In this document: positions 47,738 to 58,112 of the stretch, piece by piece
Numbering within the stretch: the first letter of the stretch is position 1
Layout: each line of letters begins with the position of its first letter
Source of the DNA: Verrucomicrobiota bacterium
GTDB lineage: Bacteria > Verrucomicrobiota > Verrucomicrobiia > Limisphaerales > JADJPG01
Direction of reading: 5' to 3'
DNA: 64,000 nucleotides
Assembly (NCBI GenBank): GCA_016713365.1
Contig: JADJPG010000026.1
Coordinates: 39,326 to 103,325 of the forward strand
Position numbers and translations under genes: made by a program
Notes under the pieces: model-generated
Told to the model about the DNA's origin: nothing
Databases searched by the model: none
What the model saw: the letters and a program-made list of their open reading frames with translations, nothing else

Positions 47738-50121
47738 ATGAATTCTGTCGTATCGCTGTTGTGCCGGGCCGCTTGCGCCGCCGCTCTCACCTTCCTCGTC
47801 TCCACCACCGACGCCACCGCTCAGTCGACTCTCGTGAGCGCGGGCAGCAACTGGCACTACCATAAGGGCACGAACGCGCCCCAGACCAATTGGAAGACCA
47901 TCGCCGACGCGTCCCTGAACGCGGGTGGGCCACATGTCCGGGCGGAATTGGTTACAACGATGGTGACGACGCCACGATCTTGAGCGACATGCAAAACCGC
48001 TACACCACAGTGTACATCCGGCAGACGTTCAGTATCGCCGGGCCGGTGGACCCGTCGCTGCACCTCCGCCTGACGGTCGACTACGACGACGCCTACGTCG
48101 CCTATCTTGACGGTCAGGAAATCGCGCGCTCCGCAAACATCGTGGGCGGCACAGTTGGCGTGGAACCCGCCAACACCGCGCGCGCCTCTTCCACTCACGA
48201 AGCCTCCGCTGGCTCCGGAGGCAATGCTCCAGTCGTCGTGAACCTTGGTTCCGCAGCCAGTCTGCTTGCCACCGGCGATCACATCCTCGCGATCATCGGC
48301 CTGAACGAAAGCACCGGCAGCAGTGACTTTTCGCTGATTCCCAATTTGCTCCTCGTGGATCCGAGCGTCTGTCCGAACAACACCATCTGCCAGAATACGA
48401 ACTGGATTGCGGCGAACAGCCCCTACGTGATTTCCGGTTTCCTGAATGTCGCCAGCGGCGCGACCCTGACGATCGAGCCCGGCGTGACCGTGCTGTTCAA
48501 CCAGGGAGCCGGCATGGAGATCGACGGACGTCTCATCGCCGAAGGCACCCCGGAAAACCGGATTGTGTTCACCCGTAACACCGGCGCGACGTCGTGGACC
48601 CAGCTCATCTTCAACGCGAATTCCACCACCTCACGCATCGCTCACGCCGAGATGGATTACTTCTCCGCCGCCGCCATCGAAGCAGCTGGCACCACACTTT
48701 ATCTCGACACGATTGAATGGACGAATTCCACCGCCGCCTGCGTCGACCTGCACGATTGCTCGATCACGCTCCTCAATTCCTACATTCCCGGTGGAGCCGG
48801 CAACGAGCCGTTCCACTTCAGTGGAATGCCTGCGAACGGCCACGCGCTCATCAAAGGCTGCGTCTTCGGCGCACCGCGCGGATACAACGACAGCATCGAC
48901 TTCACCGGCGGTAACCGGCCCGGCCCGATCGCGCAATTCATCGACAACGTCTTCCTCGCCGCCGTGGACGACTGCTTCGACATGGACGCCACCGACGCGC
49001 ATATCGAGGGCAACATCTTTCTCAATGTCCAACAAGACGCGCAGCGAGACAGCAGTTCGAATCCCATCACCACCGGCGAGGGCAACGGCATTTCGGAGCT
49101 CTACATCGCGCGCAACATCTTCTTCAACTGCGAGCACACGCTCCTTCTGAAAGACAATGGTACCGCCGTGATGCAAAACAACACGATCGTCCATCTCGTC
49201 ACCAACGCGACAGCTCGCACGGGCGCTGGCAATCCGATTCCGCCGGGCATCATCTTGTTCGGCGAACCGTGGCGCGGGCGGCCGCTCGGCGGCGGCGCGA
49301 TTTACGAAGGCAACATCGCTCACGATTTGCATCCCGCGATTCAGGCGGATCCCTTCCCGATGTACGACCCGGCGAGTTCGTTCTTCGTGGTCTCCCATTC
49401 GCTTACGCAGGGCACCAACTGGCCGGGGGAAGGAAACATTTCGAGCGACCCGCTCTTCGCAAACCTGAGCGGACCGATGACCGCCGCCAACATTCGCAGC
49501 AATCTGGCCCTGCTCGCAGGTTCTCCCGCAATCGGCACCGGCCCTAACGGCCTCGACATGGGCGCTCTGGTTCCAGCCGGCGCCTCGATCTCCGGCGCCC
49601 CAGCAGAACCCACCACCAATTCGAGCGTCACGCTGCGAATCGCCGGCCCGGGAATCGTCGCCTACAAATGGAAACTGGACACGGGTGCGTGGAGCAGCGA
49701 GATCCCGTTGACCAACAGCTTCCTCATCACGCCGACTCTCTTTGATTCCACGAACGGGTTGATCCATCTCAGTGGACTCGGCGACGGCAGCCATACGGTT
49801 TACGCGATCGGAAAGAACTCGGCCGGTGCCTGGCAGGAGACCAACAACGCAGCCGCGGCAACTTGGACAGTGCAAAGCTCAGCGCCATTGGAAATCACTG
49901 ACGCCACTCGGGAAGGCGGGGTCGTCGCGCTGAAGTTCATCGCAGAAGCAGGGAAAACCTACACCGTGCAATATCGCGATGCGCTCGATGCCGCACATCC
50001 GTGGCTCAAGCTGGCTGACATCCCGGCCCAAGCGAGCACCGGTGTTTATCAGGTGGAAGATCTCAATGCGAACTCCACCAGCACTCGGTTCTACCGGCTG
50101 GTCCGTCCGGCCCAGCCTTGA
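47738..50121 (+). CDS. Secreted parallel-beta-helix surface protein, one-base disruption
   Basis: About 794 aa from ATG 47738. The signal peptide is AACAAALTFLVSTTDATAQS. A sandwich domain with WKTIADASLNAGW ... GGIGYNDGDDATILSDM and DYDDAYVAYLDGQEIARS (about 30-205) follows, then a right-handed beta-helix (about 220-560: LTIEPGVTVLFNQGAGMEID, DDCFDMDATDAHIEGNIFLN, ARNIFFNCEHTLLLKDNGTA), an Ig-like region, and the C-terminal module KTYTVQYRDALDAAHPWLKL ... RFYRLVRPAQP. One missing G at 47923-47925 separates the signal peptide from the rest. No lyase catalytic residues could be assigned; probably glycan-binding or adhesive. Confidence 0.82.
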
Positions 50122-51093
50122 CTACGATTCCAGTCGGAACGGCGTATCGGATTTCGGCGGTGTTTCAGAATCGCCTTCATCTGGCGGAACCTCGGCTATT
50201 GGCGTCTCGATGGTTTGTTCCATCGAAACCTCCCCAACCTCTGGCTCAGTCGGCGGCTCTACGGGAGAAACGGAAGCTTCCGTTTCGATCTCAGCCGGAG
50301 TTACCGGAGCCTCGGCGACTGAAGATTGAATCGTGACCAACGATTTCCGGACGAGCTGACCCTGGAAGGAATAGCCGACGGCAAGAGTTTGACCAATTAA
50401 CGCGCCTGGCTCTGGCTCTGCCTGCCCTTCGGCGACCTGATGTTTCTCCGCTTCGTAGCTTTCCCCGACGTTTGACTGGAACGGAAGCAAACCAACTCGA
50501 CGCACCGCTTCGTAGCAGGCTTCGCGGAAGCGGCCCAGTTGAGCCTCAAGATTGGGTTGGCCAGATCGCGCGCCAGCTTGATGCAGTGCATACACGTGGT
50601 CGAGGAGATGCACCGTCAATTGCAGCCACTGGCTTTCGCTGCGGCGAAGTTTATCGGCTTCGAGGCGCAACGTTGCTTTCTCGTGCTCGTTGGCCTTCTG
50701 CATGAACTCAGCGAAAGCCTTCGCCTCAGCCGTCATCCGATCGGAAATCTCACGCACCGTTGCCACTGTCTTCGCCGATTGTTCCTGTACTCCCTGCCAC
50801 TGTGCGGTGGCGCCCCGGATTTGCTCCGCCGCCAGCTCCGCTTTGTTGATCTGGCTGACTGTGTCGTTCAGCTCGTTGGACTCAGCGAAGCGCACGATGG
50901 CCTCATACTGCATCCGGAACGGCATTACGCAGATGAACGCCGCCAACGCCACACAACCGACCGCAATTCCGAGCGCGGCAACCGGGACCGGATGGGGGTA
51001 GTGGTTCACAATCCAAAATGCGACTGCCAGCAGCGCCAAATCAGCAACGAAGAAAGGCCATTTGGCAGGCGAAGGAGCACGATGTTCGGTCAT
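50122..51093 (-). CDS. Membrane-anchored GrpE-like protein
   Basis: 323 aa from ATG 51093 (MTEHRAPSPAKWPFFVADLA). Two membrane helices (FFVADLALLAVAFWIV and VAALGIAVGCVALAAFICVM) are followed by a long coiled coil (about 80-160) and a region resembling the GrpE head domain (LGRFREACYEAVRRVGLLPF, GESYEAEKHQV, TLAVGYSFQGQLVRKSLVTI, about 185-270). A Pro/Glu-rich acidic tail ends the chain. GrpE is normally a soluble nucleotide exchange factor for DnaK; a membrane-bound relative without an adjacent dnaK is unusual. The fold assignment is from motif resemblance only. Confidence 0.65.
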   Translation of the reverse strand: MTEHRAPSPAKWPFFVADLALLAVAFWIVNHYPHPVPVAALGIAVGCVALAAFICVMPFRMQYEAIVRFAESNELNDTVSQINKAELAAEQIRGATAQWQGVQEQSAKTVATVREISDRMTAEAKAFAEFMQKANEHEKATLRLEADKLRRSESQWLQLTVHLLDHVYALHQAGARSGQPNLEAQLGRFREACYEAVRRVGLLPFQSNVGESYEAEKHQVAEGQAEPEPGALIGQTLAVGYSFQGQLVRKSLVTIQSSVAEAPVTPAEIETEASVSPVEPPTEPEVGEVSMEQTIETPIAEVPPDEGDSETPPKSDTPFRLES

Positions 51094-51428
51094 AAAGGTG
51101 CGCGCATGGTTCAAGGAACCGCGCCGGTTGGCAAGTCAGCAGAACCACTGCAGAAAGTGTCACGTTTCCAGACAAGAGACGTCCCGAGGCGAGACACATG
51201 GTGACTTCAACAGCGCAATCACTCAGCACAACGCAGACAACTAACGCCCGGCGCGTTCGACAATCCGTAACGGTACCAATGCTCCAAGGCAGATGGTCGT
51301 GGACGTTCTACAACGGCGTGCTCCCGCCGCTGGCAAATTAAGTGCTACCGGAAGTTAGGGCCTGTGGGATTCCGAGACACTGTCGCTTAGAAGGCGGCAG
51401 GCGGATGGAACGCCAGTCCCGGAAAGAA
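51094..51428. other. Divergent intergenic region before pseudopilin cluster
   Basis: 335 bases with no recognisable gene. It should hold the promoter of the pseudopilin genes. An SD-like GGAAAG stands at 51421-51426, just before the ATG at 51429. Confidence 0.45.
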
Positions 51429-51875
51429 ATGAGAATCTTCAGGCGGACAAGAACGCGACGAAACGGCGTCACGCTGGTCGAGACGCTGGTGGCGATGTTG
51501 ATCGTGGCGGTAACGATTGCCGCGACGGTGAATGGCTACATCCTCGCAGCCAACCGCGCAGAGTGGGCGGCTCAATCCCTCGCTGCGCATTCGCTGGCCA
51601 TCCAACGCATGGAGCAAGTTCGCTCCGCCACGTGGAACATGACGGGCGAGTTTCCGGTCGACAACGTGATAGAAGGAAACTTTCCAGAATCCAAAAGCGT
51701 GCTCGACATGCCCGTCTCTGGTTCGAACGTCGTCACCGCGACCACCTTTACGACGATCACCTCCGTCTCCACCAATCCCGCGCTGAAGCTCATCCGCATC
51801 GACTGCGTCTGGCCGTATCGCGAACGCGGTTTCTTCACGAACACGCTCCTCACCTACCGCGCTCCCGAGCAATGA
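51429..51875 (+). CDS. Type IV pilin-like / minor pseudopilin (PilV/GspI-like)
   Basis: 148 aa. The class III signal is RRNGVTLVETLVAMLIVAV: prepilin peptidase should cut after Gly, leaving VTLVE with the conserved Glu5, followed by a hydrophobic helix. The rest is a small globular domain with RMEQVRSATWN. It is the first of four overlapping genes (ATGA with the next one). These minor pseudopilins probably form the tip of a type II secretion or type IV pilus fibre; the core ATPase, secretin and major pilin are not in the window. Confidence 0.85.
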   Translation: MRIFRRTRTRRNGVTLVETLVAMLIVAVTIAATVNGYILAANRAEWAAQSLAAHSLAIQRMEQVRSATWNMTGEFPVDNVIEGNFPESKSVLDMPVSGSNVVTATTFTTITSVSTNPALKLIRIDCVWPYRERGFFTNTLLTYRAPEQ

Positions 51876-52502
51876 ATCTCTTCGGCCATCCAATCTCCAA
51901 TCGCCCGCACGGTTCGAACGCCGCGCGGAAGACTCGAGGATTCACGATTCCTGAAATCATGATCACGATGACGATCGTCCTGCTGATCATGGCGGCGGTG
52001 ATCACCTGCCACCTGATCGGCCTGCGAATGTTCGAAATGACGAAGGCCAAGCTGGGCGCCAGCGACGACGCGCGCAGGGCCATCAGTTCGATGATCACGG
52101 AGATTCGTTCCGCCAAATTTGTTCGAGTCGGCGAAGGAGATTTGGCCGCGTTCAAGGAGATCGGAGTCGACACGCCGAAAATAGGCAGCGCCATTCAGGT
52201 TTATCCATCGAACGACACCAATACTTGGATTCGTTACTTCTGGGACGCCTCAGACCAGAAGATTAAGCGCGCCTCCAACGGCATGACGACCGCAACGATT
52301 GTCGCCAGCGCCGTCAGCAACCAGATGGTTTTTCTCGGCAGAAGATTATTCCGGAAAACCGCTCACGAACAACGCCCAGGATTACGTCATCGGCCTCAAT
52401 CTCCAGTTCTACCAACTGCAGTATCCCACGGTCTCCATCGGACCCGGGAATTACTACGACTATTACCAACTGCAGACACGCATCACCCCCCGGGCACCCT
52501 GA
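51872..52502 (+). CDS. Minor pseudopilin (PilW/GspJ-like), one-base disruption
   Basis: About 209 aa. The class III signal is TRGFTIPEIMITMTIVLLIM (cleavage after Gly, Glu5 present). The globular part has DDARRAISSMITEIRSAKFV, typical of GspJ/PilW-like proteins, and continues in a second frame after QMVF (SAEDYSGKPLTNNAQDYVIG through QTRITPRAP). One extra T in the run 52329-52333 causes the break; correcting it gives 210 codons. The start overlaps the previous stop (ATGA). Confidence 0.8.
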
Positions 52503-52511
52503 AGGCACCGC

Positions 52512-54138
52512 ATGAGAACTCGATCGAACACCCGCCGTCCGGCCGACCGTGCCTACACCCTTCTAATCGTCATCACCTTTGCCGCGATTAGTTTTCTCGT
52601 GCTCGGTTCCGCCCTCGATTGGTGCATGACGAACGGACGCCTCACGGACCGAAACAATCAGTACTTCACATCCACCGCCGCCGCCGAAGCCGCGACGGAG
52701 AAGGTTCTATCCAACCTCGCCCGGGACTACGCTTCACAAGGAGAGTCACTGGTCTGGCATAACCTCGATTCCTACCGGAAGCTCGTTCCCACCGCGGCCG
52801 AGCATGCCGCCTGGGGAGACTTCATTTTTACCGATGGTCAGGGAAACTCCCACCATACCTACGTCCAGCGCCTCGCCGCCGCTTCTTCGTATCAACCGTT
52901 GAGTTCAAAGTATCGCGGCATGTATGGCGCAGCCTCCACCTACCGGATCATCTCCAACGCGCGGACTGGAGATTAACCCCGGCCCCGACATGAAGATCAC
53001 CGGACGCGTCCATGGCAACGCAAACATCAATCTCCAGCCACAAAACACGCTGACCTTCATGAGCGACGTCACCGCCGCCGGAAGCATCATCCACAACAGC
53101 CACACGAACGACCCTTCCGTCCGGAGTTTGAAATCCAGCAGCATCGTCTACAACGGCGAGCACGATTCCGGCGCAGACTCCCTCACGCTGCCCATCGGCA
53201 CCAACAACACGCCCGATGCCGTCCATGCCATTATTGAACTTCCGCCCGACGGAGAATCCGCAACTTCCGCGATGGGGCGGCAGCGCTATTACAACAAGTC
53301 AGACTTGGTGGTCCTCGTCTCCAACACGACCGTAGTCGTGAAGAGCGGCCGGGTGGACGGATTCTCTACAATCGTTCCCTATTCCGAGTGGAATGGTTTC
53401 CTCAAGACCAACGTCAGCTTCTACAACAAACGCGAAGGCAAGACCGTGAACGCCGTCCAGCTCAGTGTGGAGGAATTGTCCAAATGGAGCGCGACCAACG
53501 CCACCCTGCGCCCGGTGATCGGCAATCGCGATATCCGTTCGATCTACATCGCGGACATGCGCTCGCAGTCCGCCGCCACCCAAAGCGGGGTAAAGGTTGT
53601 CGATGGCGCCGAGCTTCCCAGCATGGGACTCACTGTCGCCACACCCAACCCACTCTACGTTCAAGGGAACTACAACGCGCAAGGCACCGACGTTGGCAGC
53701 AACGCCACCGACAACGCCAAACCCGCATCACTCGTCGGAGACTCCATCAACATTCTCTCCACCGCGTGGTCAGACGCGCAAAGCGCCCTGCCCATCGCCT
53801 CCAGATCGGCCGGCGACACCACTGTCAACGCCGCGATTCTCGCCGGCATCGTCCCCAGCGGAGGCGGTCACTACAGCGGTGGAGTCGAAAACTTCCCGCG
53901 CTTCCTCGAAAACTGGGGAGGTCGAACGCTGACTTACAACGGATCGATGGTGGCCATGTTTAACAGCCTGACCGCCACCGCTCCCTGGGGTGGCGCGGAC
54001 GTCTACAGTCCTCCCGCACGAAACTGGGCGTTCGACCAAAACTTCGTGGACGCCACCAAGCTTCCACCCGGCACCCCGGAAGTGCGCGCGGTAATTAAAA
54101 GCAAGTGGGAGACAATCGCCGCCGGAACCACCTACTAG
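52512..54138 (+). CDS. PilX-like pilus-assembly protein, frame disrupted near 52965
   Basis: The N-terminal part (from ATG 52512) has a hydrophobic pilin-like helix (AYTLLIVITFAAISFLVLGS) and AAAEAATEKVLSNLARDYAS. It ends out of frame after YRIISNARTGD. The remainder (LEINPGPDMKITGRVHGNAN to the stop at 54138) continues in another frame. Dropping one base near 52963 restores a frame of about 541 aa. Related proteins, as I recall them, carry an extra stretch ending in a hydrophobic FQF-type motif just before LEI(N/H)PGPDM; its absence here could mean a short true deletion. It would belong to the same pilus or secretion apparatus as the two upstream pseudopilins. Confidence 0.7.
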
Positions 54139-54139
54139 C

Positions 54140-54721
54140 ATGTCAGCGTCAACAAAAGTCCGGTCGATTGCATCGCTGTTCTTCGCAGCCACCGTCGTCC
54201 ATCTCCACGGCCAGGCAACGTTCCAAGTCGGCACTCGTAATGAGGAGATTCCTGAGAACGGCGTGGTCGCCTACACCGTGGTCAAAACGACCCGGAACGA
54301 ATTCAGCTTCCTTCCACCGCACCAGTGGCGCGTCGAAACCGACGCCAAAGCGGGAACCCTTTCCTGGACCTCTCCCGATTACAGGTCAATGATTCAGCTA
54401 CTGCTCCCAAAGGCAGGTTCAGATGAGACTCCCAAATTGAAAGCCGAGGAATTGAGAGGAACGATTACCTCTCAACCCGCCCCAGCGACAATCACGGGAG
54501 AGTTTCCATGTTACACCTCAGGGCTGTCCGGACTGGCCTTCGACGCCGTCCGACGGGTTGATGGAAAGATTGAAGTTTCCACCCGAACGGCTTTCGTTCC
54601 GGTCTCTGGCGGAATCGTCCAAATCACACTGACCGCCCCCAAGGAACAGTTCACCGCCCGCCAGATGGACCTTTCGAGATACCTGAACTCATTCAAAGTC
54701 ACCAAACTGGCAACTCCGTAA
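54140..54721 (+). CDS. Secreted hypothetical protein, last gene of pseudopilin cluster
   Basis: 193 aa, starting one base after the previous stop. The signal peptide is VRSIASLFFAATVVHLHGQA. The mature part (VVAYTVVKTTRNEFSFLPPH, FTARQMDLSRYLNSFKVTKL) matches no family I recognise. Its position suggests an accessory role for the pilus-like machinery. Confidence 0.65.
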   Translation: MSASTKVRSIASLFFAATVVHLHGQATFQVGTRNEEIPENGVVAYTVVKTTRNEFSFLPPHQWRVETDAKAGTLSWTSPDYRSMIQLLLPKAGSDETPKLKAEELRGTITSQPAPATITGEFPCYTSGLSGLAFDAVRRVDGKIEVSTRTAFVPVSGGIVQITLTAPKEQFTARQMDLSRYLNSFKVTKLATP

Positions 54722-54824
54722 TCGGCGGCCCATCAAGTTCCGACCGGATTCGAGATCCAACTCCTGCCCAATCCCCGCGCCCGAAATCGGGAGATGGCTC
54801 CACCTGTTCGCGCAGCCTCTGTCC

Positions 54825-54852
54825 TTGACTCACCCCTCCTCAAACTTATGAT
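54825..54852 (+). promoter_or_regulatory. Sigma-70-type promoter of eno
   Basis: TTGACT (54825-54830) and TATGAT (54847-54852) are separated by 16 bases, close to consensus. They lie 48-76 bases upstream of the eno ATG. Confidence 0.75.
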
Positions 54853-54900
54853 GCGCGCTCATTTTTAACTCGGACCACCTGAACTAGAACTCACTGAACT

Positions 54901-56172
54901 ATGAGCAGCATCGTTGATATTCAAGCCCGCGAAATTCTCGACTCCCGCGGCAATCCCACAGTCGAGGTCGACGTCGTTCTCGCTGGCGGCGCCATTGGCC
55001 GCGCCGCTGTCCCCTCCGGCGCGAGCACGGGCGAACACGAAGCCATCGAACTCCGCGACGGCGACAAGAAGCGCTATCTCGGCAAGGGCGTCAGCAAGGC
55101 CGTCAACAACGTCACCGACAAAATCCTCCCGGAACTGATCGGCCTGGATGCCCTCGACCAGCTCACCGTCGACACCACGATGCTCAAGCTCGACGGCACG
55201 GAGACCAAGTCCAAGCTCGGCGCAAACGCCATCCTCGCCGTCTCGTTGGCGAACGCGAAGGCCGCAGCGGAAGCCATCGGCATCCCGCTCTTCAAATACA
55301 TTGGCGGCCCGAATGCCAAGGTCCTCCCCGTCCCGATGGCGAACGTCATCAACGGCGGCGCGCACTCTGATGCTCCGATTGATTTCCAGGAATTCATGAT
55401 CGTCCCGAAGGGTTTCAAGACCTTCAGCGACGGCCTCCAGGCGATCACCGAAATCTTCCACGCGCTCAAGGCCGTGCTGAAGGGCAAGGGCCTTTCCACC
55501 GCCGTCGGTGACGAAGGTGGTTTCGCGCCGAAGCTCGACAGCGCCGAGGCAGCCATCGAGGCAATCCTCGCCGCCACCAAGAACGCGGGCTACAAGGCGG
55601 GCAAGGAGATCTTCCTCGCGCTCGACGTGGCCAGCTCCGAGTTCTACACCGGCAACCAGACCTACGTCTTCAAGAAGAGCAGCGGTCAGAAGCTGACCGG
55701 CGATCAACTCGTGGACTTCTACGCCAAGCTCTGCGGCAAGTATCCAATCGTCAGCATCGAGGACGGCTGCGCCGAGAGCGATTGGACGACCTGGAAGAAG
55801 CTCACCGACAAACTCGGCGACAAGGTCCAGCTCGTCGGCGACGATCTATTCGTCACCAACGTGAAGTTCCTCCAGAAGGGCATCGACACCGGCACGGCGA
55901 ACTCGATTCTCGTGAAAGTGAACCAGATTGGCTCGCTCACCGAGACGCTCGACGCCGTCGAACTCGCGAAGGAAAACGGCTACACCGCCGTCCTCAGCCA
56001 TCGCTCCGGCGAAACCGAAGACGCGACCATCGCCGACCTCGCCGTGGCGACGAACTGCGGCCAGATCAAGACCGGCTCCCTCAGCCGCTCCGACCGCACC
56101 GCAAAGTACAATCAATTGCTCCGCATCGAGCAATTGCTCGGCAGCAACGCAGTCTACGGCGGCAAGTTCTAA
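54901..56172 (+). CDS. eno: Enolase
   Basis: 423 aa. It interconverts 2-phosphoglycerate and phosphoenolpyruvate. Conserved parts are SRGNPTVEVDV at the N-terminus, GASTGEHEAIELRDGD, NVINGGAHSDAPIDFQEFMI, the proton-transfer glutamate in VGDEGGFAP, the Mg2+ ligands SIEDG and VGDDLFVTN, and the catalytic Lys in ILVKVNQIGSLTE and SHRSGETEDATIADLAVA. The length is normal. It is monocistronic, with its own promoter and terminator. Confidence 0.98.
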   Translation: MSSIVDIQAREILDSRGNPTVEVDVVLAGGAIGRAAVPSGASTGEHEAIELRDGDKKRYLGKGVSKAVNNVTDKILPELIGLDALDQLTVDTTMLKLDGTETKSKLGANAILAVSLANAKAAAEAIGIPLFKYIGGPNAKVLPVPMANVINGGAHSDAPIDFQEFMIVPKGFKTFSDGLQAITEIFHALKAVLKGKGLSTAVGDEGGFAPKLDSAEAAIEAILAATKNAGYKAGKEIFLALDVASSEFYTGNQTYVFKKSSGQKLTGDQLVDFYAKLCGKYPIVSIEDGCAESDWTTWKKLTDKLGDKVQLVGDDLFVTNVKFLQKGIDTGTANSILVKVNQIGSLTETLDAVELAKENGYTAVLSHRSGETEDATIADLAVATNCGQIKTGSLSRSDRTAKYNQLLRIEQLLGSNAVYGGKF

Positions 56173-56197
56173 GCCCGAATCAGATTTATCTCCTCGC

Positions 56198-56234
56198 AGC
56201 CGGAAGCTGGTCGACAGCTTCCGGCTTTTTCTTT
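56198..56234 (+). terminator. Intrinsic terminator of eno
   Basis: A perfect 12-bp stem (AGCCGGAAGCTG 56198-56209 with CAGCTTCCGGCT 56215-56226), a five-base loop, and then TTTTCTTT. It begins 25 bases after the eno stop. Confidence 0.93.
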
Positions 56235-56771
56235 CTCGGAATTCCGCTCTCTCGCGAAGACTCCGTTTCCACAAACCGCGCTCTTCCAGTTGTCTCGAGT
56301 TACTCTCATCGCACGTCCACCCATGCAAGAATTCAATCGATTGCTCAAAATCATCTCTTCGCGTGATGGAAAAAGTAGCAGCGGCTAAAAAGCGACAGAC
56401 CGCACCTCACGCCTTTCATCATTCCTCAACCAACGATGACTGACTCGCACACAAAACATGCCGTCTGACTGAAATCGCGGCATCGATTCAATGCAGTTGC
56501 ATGAACGCAACGCATTCACTTCTCATGCGAACGAGGTCGCCGATTTTCAATCTCACCCTTTAGAATCGGCCTCTTCACCGCCAGACCGTCGTTGTTGTCT
56601 ACCGCCAGTTACGGAGGAGGAATCTCACGTCACACCGATTAGCATCGGCGTCACTCGAACGGCACTGGTATCTCCGCTGCTGAAACGTTTTCAGTCGTAG
56701 GTGAACCATCCGCGACCTCTCTAAACACGAACAACCACGCAGCGTCCGTGAACCTCAACTGAACTCGAACC
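56235..56771. other. Long leader upstream of the urea/amide operon
   Basis: 537 bases without a gene. Two short hairpins are visible, CCGAT/ATCGG (56635-56648) and CTGAAA/TTTCAG (56680-56694). I looked for a sigma-54 GG-N10-GC site and for the conserved blocks of the guanidine (ykkC) riboswitch and found neither. The promoter is not assigned. Confidence 0.45.
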
Positions 56772-58013
56772 ATGAAAATGTTCCGCACCGTCATCCGATT
56801 CGCCACCACCTCGTTGTGCGTCCTGTTGATTTCAGGACTGCCAAACATTGCCGTCGTCGCCTCTGAAAGTTTCCCCACCGCCAAGGTCAACACCACTGGC
56901 CTCGCGGTCACCGATACTGAAGTCACCGTCGGCCAGTTGCATTCCGCGACCGGCACGATGGCCATCAGTGAAACCGGTTCCATCCAGGCCGAACAACTCG
57001 CCATCGAACAGATCAACGCGATGGGCGGCGTGCTCGGTCGCAAGATCAAGATCATCGTCGAAGACGGCGCGAGCGACTGGCCGACCTTCGCCGAAAAGGC
57101 CAAGAAGCTTCTCGTGAACGACAAAGTCGCCGCCGTCATGGGCTGCTGGACTTCCGCCTCACGCAAAGCGGTGTTGCCGGTCTTCGAGAAGGAAAACGGC
57201 ATGCTCTACTACCCCACGTTCTACGAGGGATTGGAGCAGTCGAAGAACGTCATCTACACCGGCCAGGAAGCTACGCAGCAGATCATCGCGGGCCTCGACT
57301 GGATCGCGAAGGAGAAGAAGGCGAAGACGTTCTATCTCATCGGCTCCGACTACATCTGGCCGCGCACGTCGAACAAGATCGCCCGTAAGCACATCGAGAA
57401 CGTGCTCAAGGGCACGGTTGTGGGTGAAGAGTACTACGCGCTCGGTCACACGCAGTTCGGCTCGCTCATCAACAAGATCAAGCTGAAGAAGCCGGACGTC
57501 ATCTACGCCATCGTCGTCGGTGGATCGAACGTCTCCTTCTACAAGCAGCTCAAAGCGGCCGGCATCACCTCGGACAAGCAAACCCTCCTGACCATCTCGG
57601 TGACTGAGGACGAAGTGCTCGGCATCGGCGGTGAAAACCTCGTCGGTTTCTATTCCGCGATGAAGTACTTCCAATCGCTCGACAACGAGAACAACAAGAA
57701 GTTCGTCGCAGCGTTCAAGGCGAAGTATGGCGCGAAGAGCGTCATCGGTGACGTCACTCAGGCCGCGTATCTCGGCCCGTGGCTGTGGAAGATGGCAGTC
57801 GAGAAGGCCGGCAGCTTCGACATCGACAAGGTCGCCGCCGCTTCGCCTGGAATTGAATTCAAGGACGCGCCCGAGGGTTACGTGAAGCTCCATCCGAACC
57901 ACCATTTGTGGAGCAAGCTGCGCATCGGCCAGTGGAGCGCGGACGGCCAGGCCAAGGTGCTCTATGAATCCGGCCTGATTGAGCCCGACCCGTTCCCCAA
58001 GGGCTACCAATGA
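56772..58013 (+). CDS. urtA: Urea/short-chain amide ABC transporter, substrate-binding protein
   Basis: 413 aa. A signal peptide (FATTSLCVLLISGLPNIAVV) is followed by a type I periplasmic-binding fold of the UrtA/AmiC/FmdD group: VTVGQLHSATGTMAISETGS, QAEQLAIEQINAMGGVLGRK, VAAVMGCWTSASRKAVLPVF, LYYPTFYEGLEQSKNVIYTG, NHHLWSKLRIG. It delivers the solute to UrtBCDE. It is the first gene of the operon. Because a formamidase follows downstream and no urease is present, short amides such as formamide are as likely as urea. Confidence 0.92.
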   Translation: MKMFRTVIRFATTSLCVLLISGLPNIAVVASESFPTAKVNTTGLAVTDTEVTVGQLHSATGTMAISETGSIQAEQLAIEQINAMGGVLGRKIKIIVEDGASDWPTFAEKAKKLLVNDKVAAVMGCWTSASRKAVLPVFEKENGMLYYPTFYEGLEQSKNVIYTGQEATQQIIAGLDWIAKEKKAKTFYLIGSDYIWPRTSNKIARKHIENVLKGTVVGEEYYALGHTQFGSLINKIKLKKPDVIYAIVVGGSNVSFYKQLKAAGITSDKQTLLTISVTEDEVLGIGGENLVGFYSAMKYFQSLDNENNKKFVAAFKAKYGAKSVIGDVTQAAYLGPWLWKMAVEKAGSFDIDKVAAASPGIEFKDAPEGYVKLHPNHHLWSKLRIGQWSADGQAKVLYESGLIEPDPFPKGYQ

Positions 58014-58112
58014 TCTCTCTGGGATGAGGAGATGGAGGCGGTCCGCTTCGCCTAGCACGCACGCAAGCGCAAACCGCCTCCAAGTAAAACAACCAAACAC
58101 CAACCCAACCAA

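Noticed and set aside
56235..56771. A riboswitch (guanidine ykkC class) or sigma-54 promoter upstream of urtA
   Set aside because: The conserved blocks of the ykkC aptamer and a GG-N10-GC element could not be found; only two short hairpins are visible.
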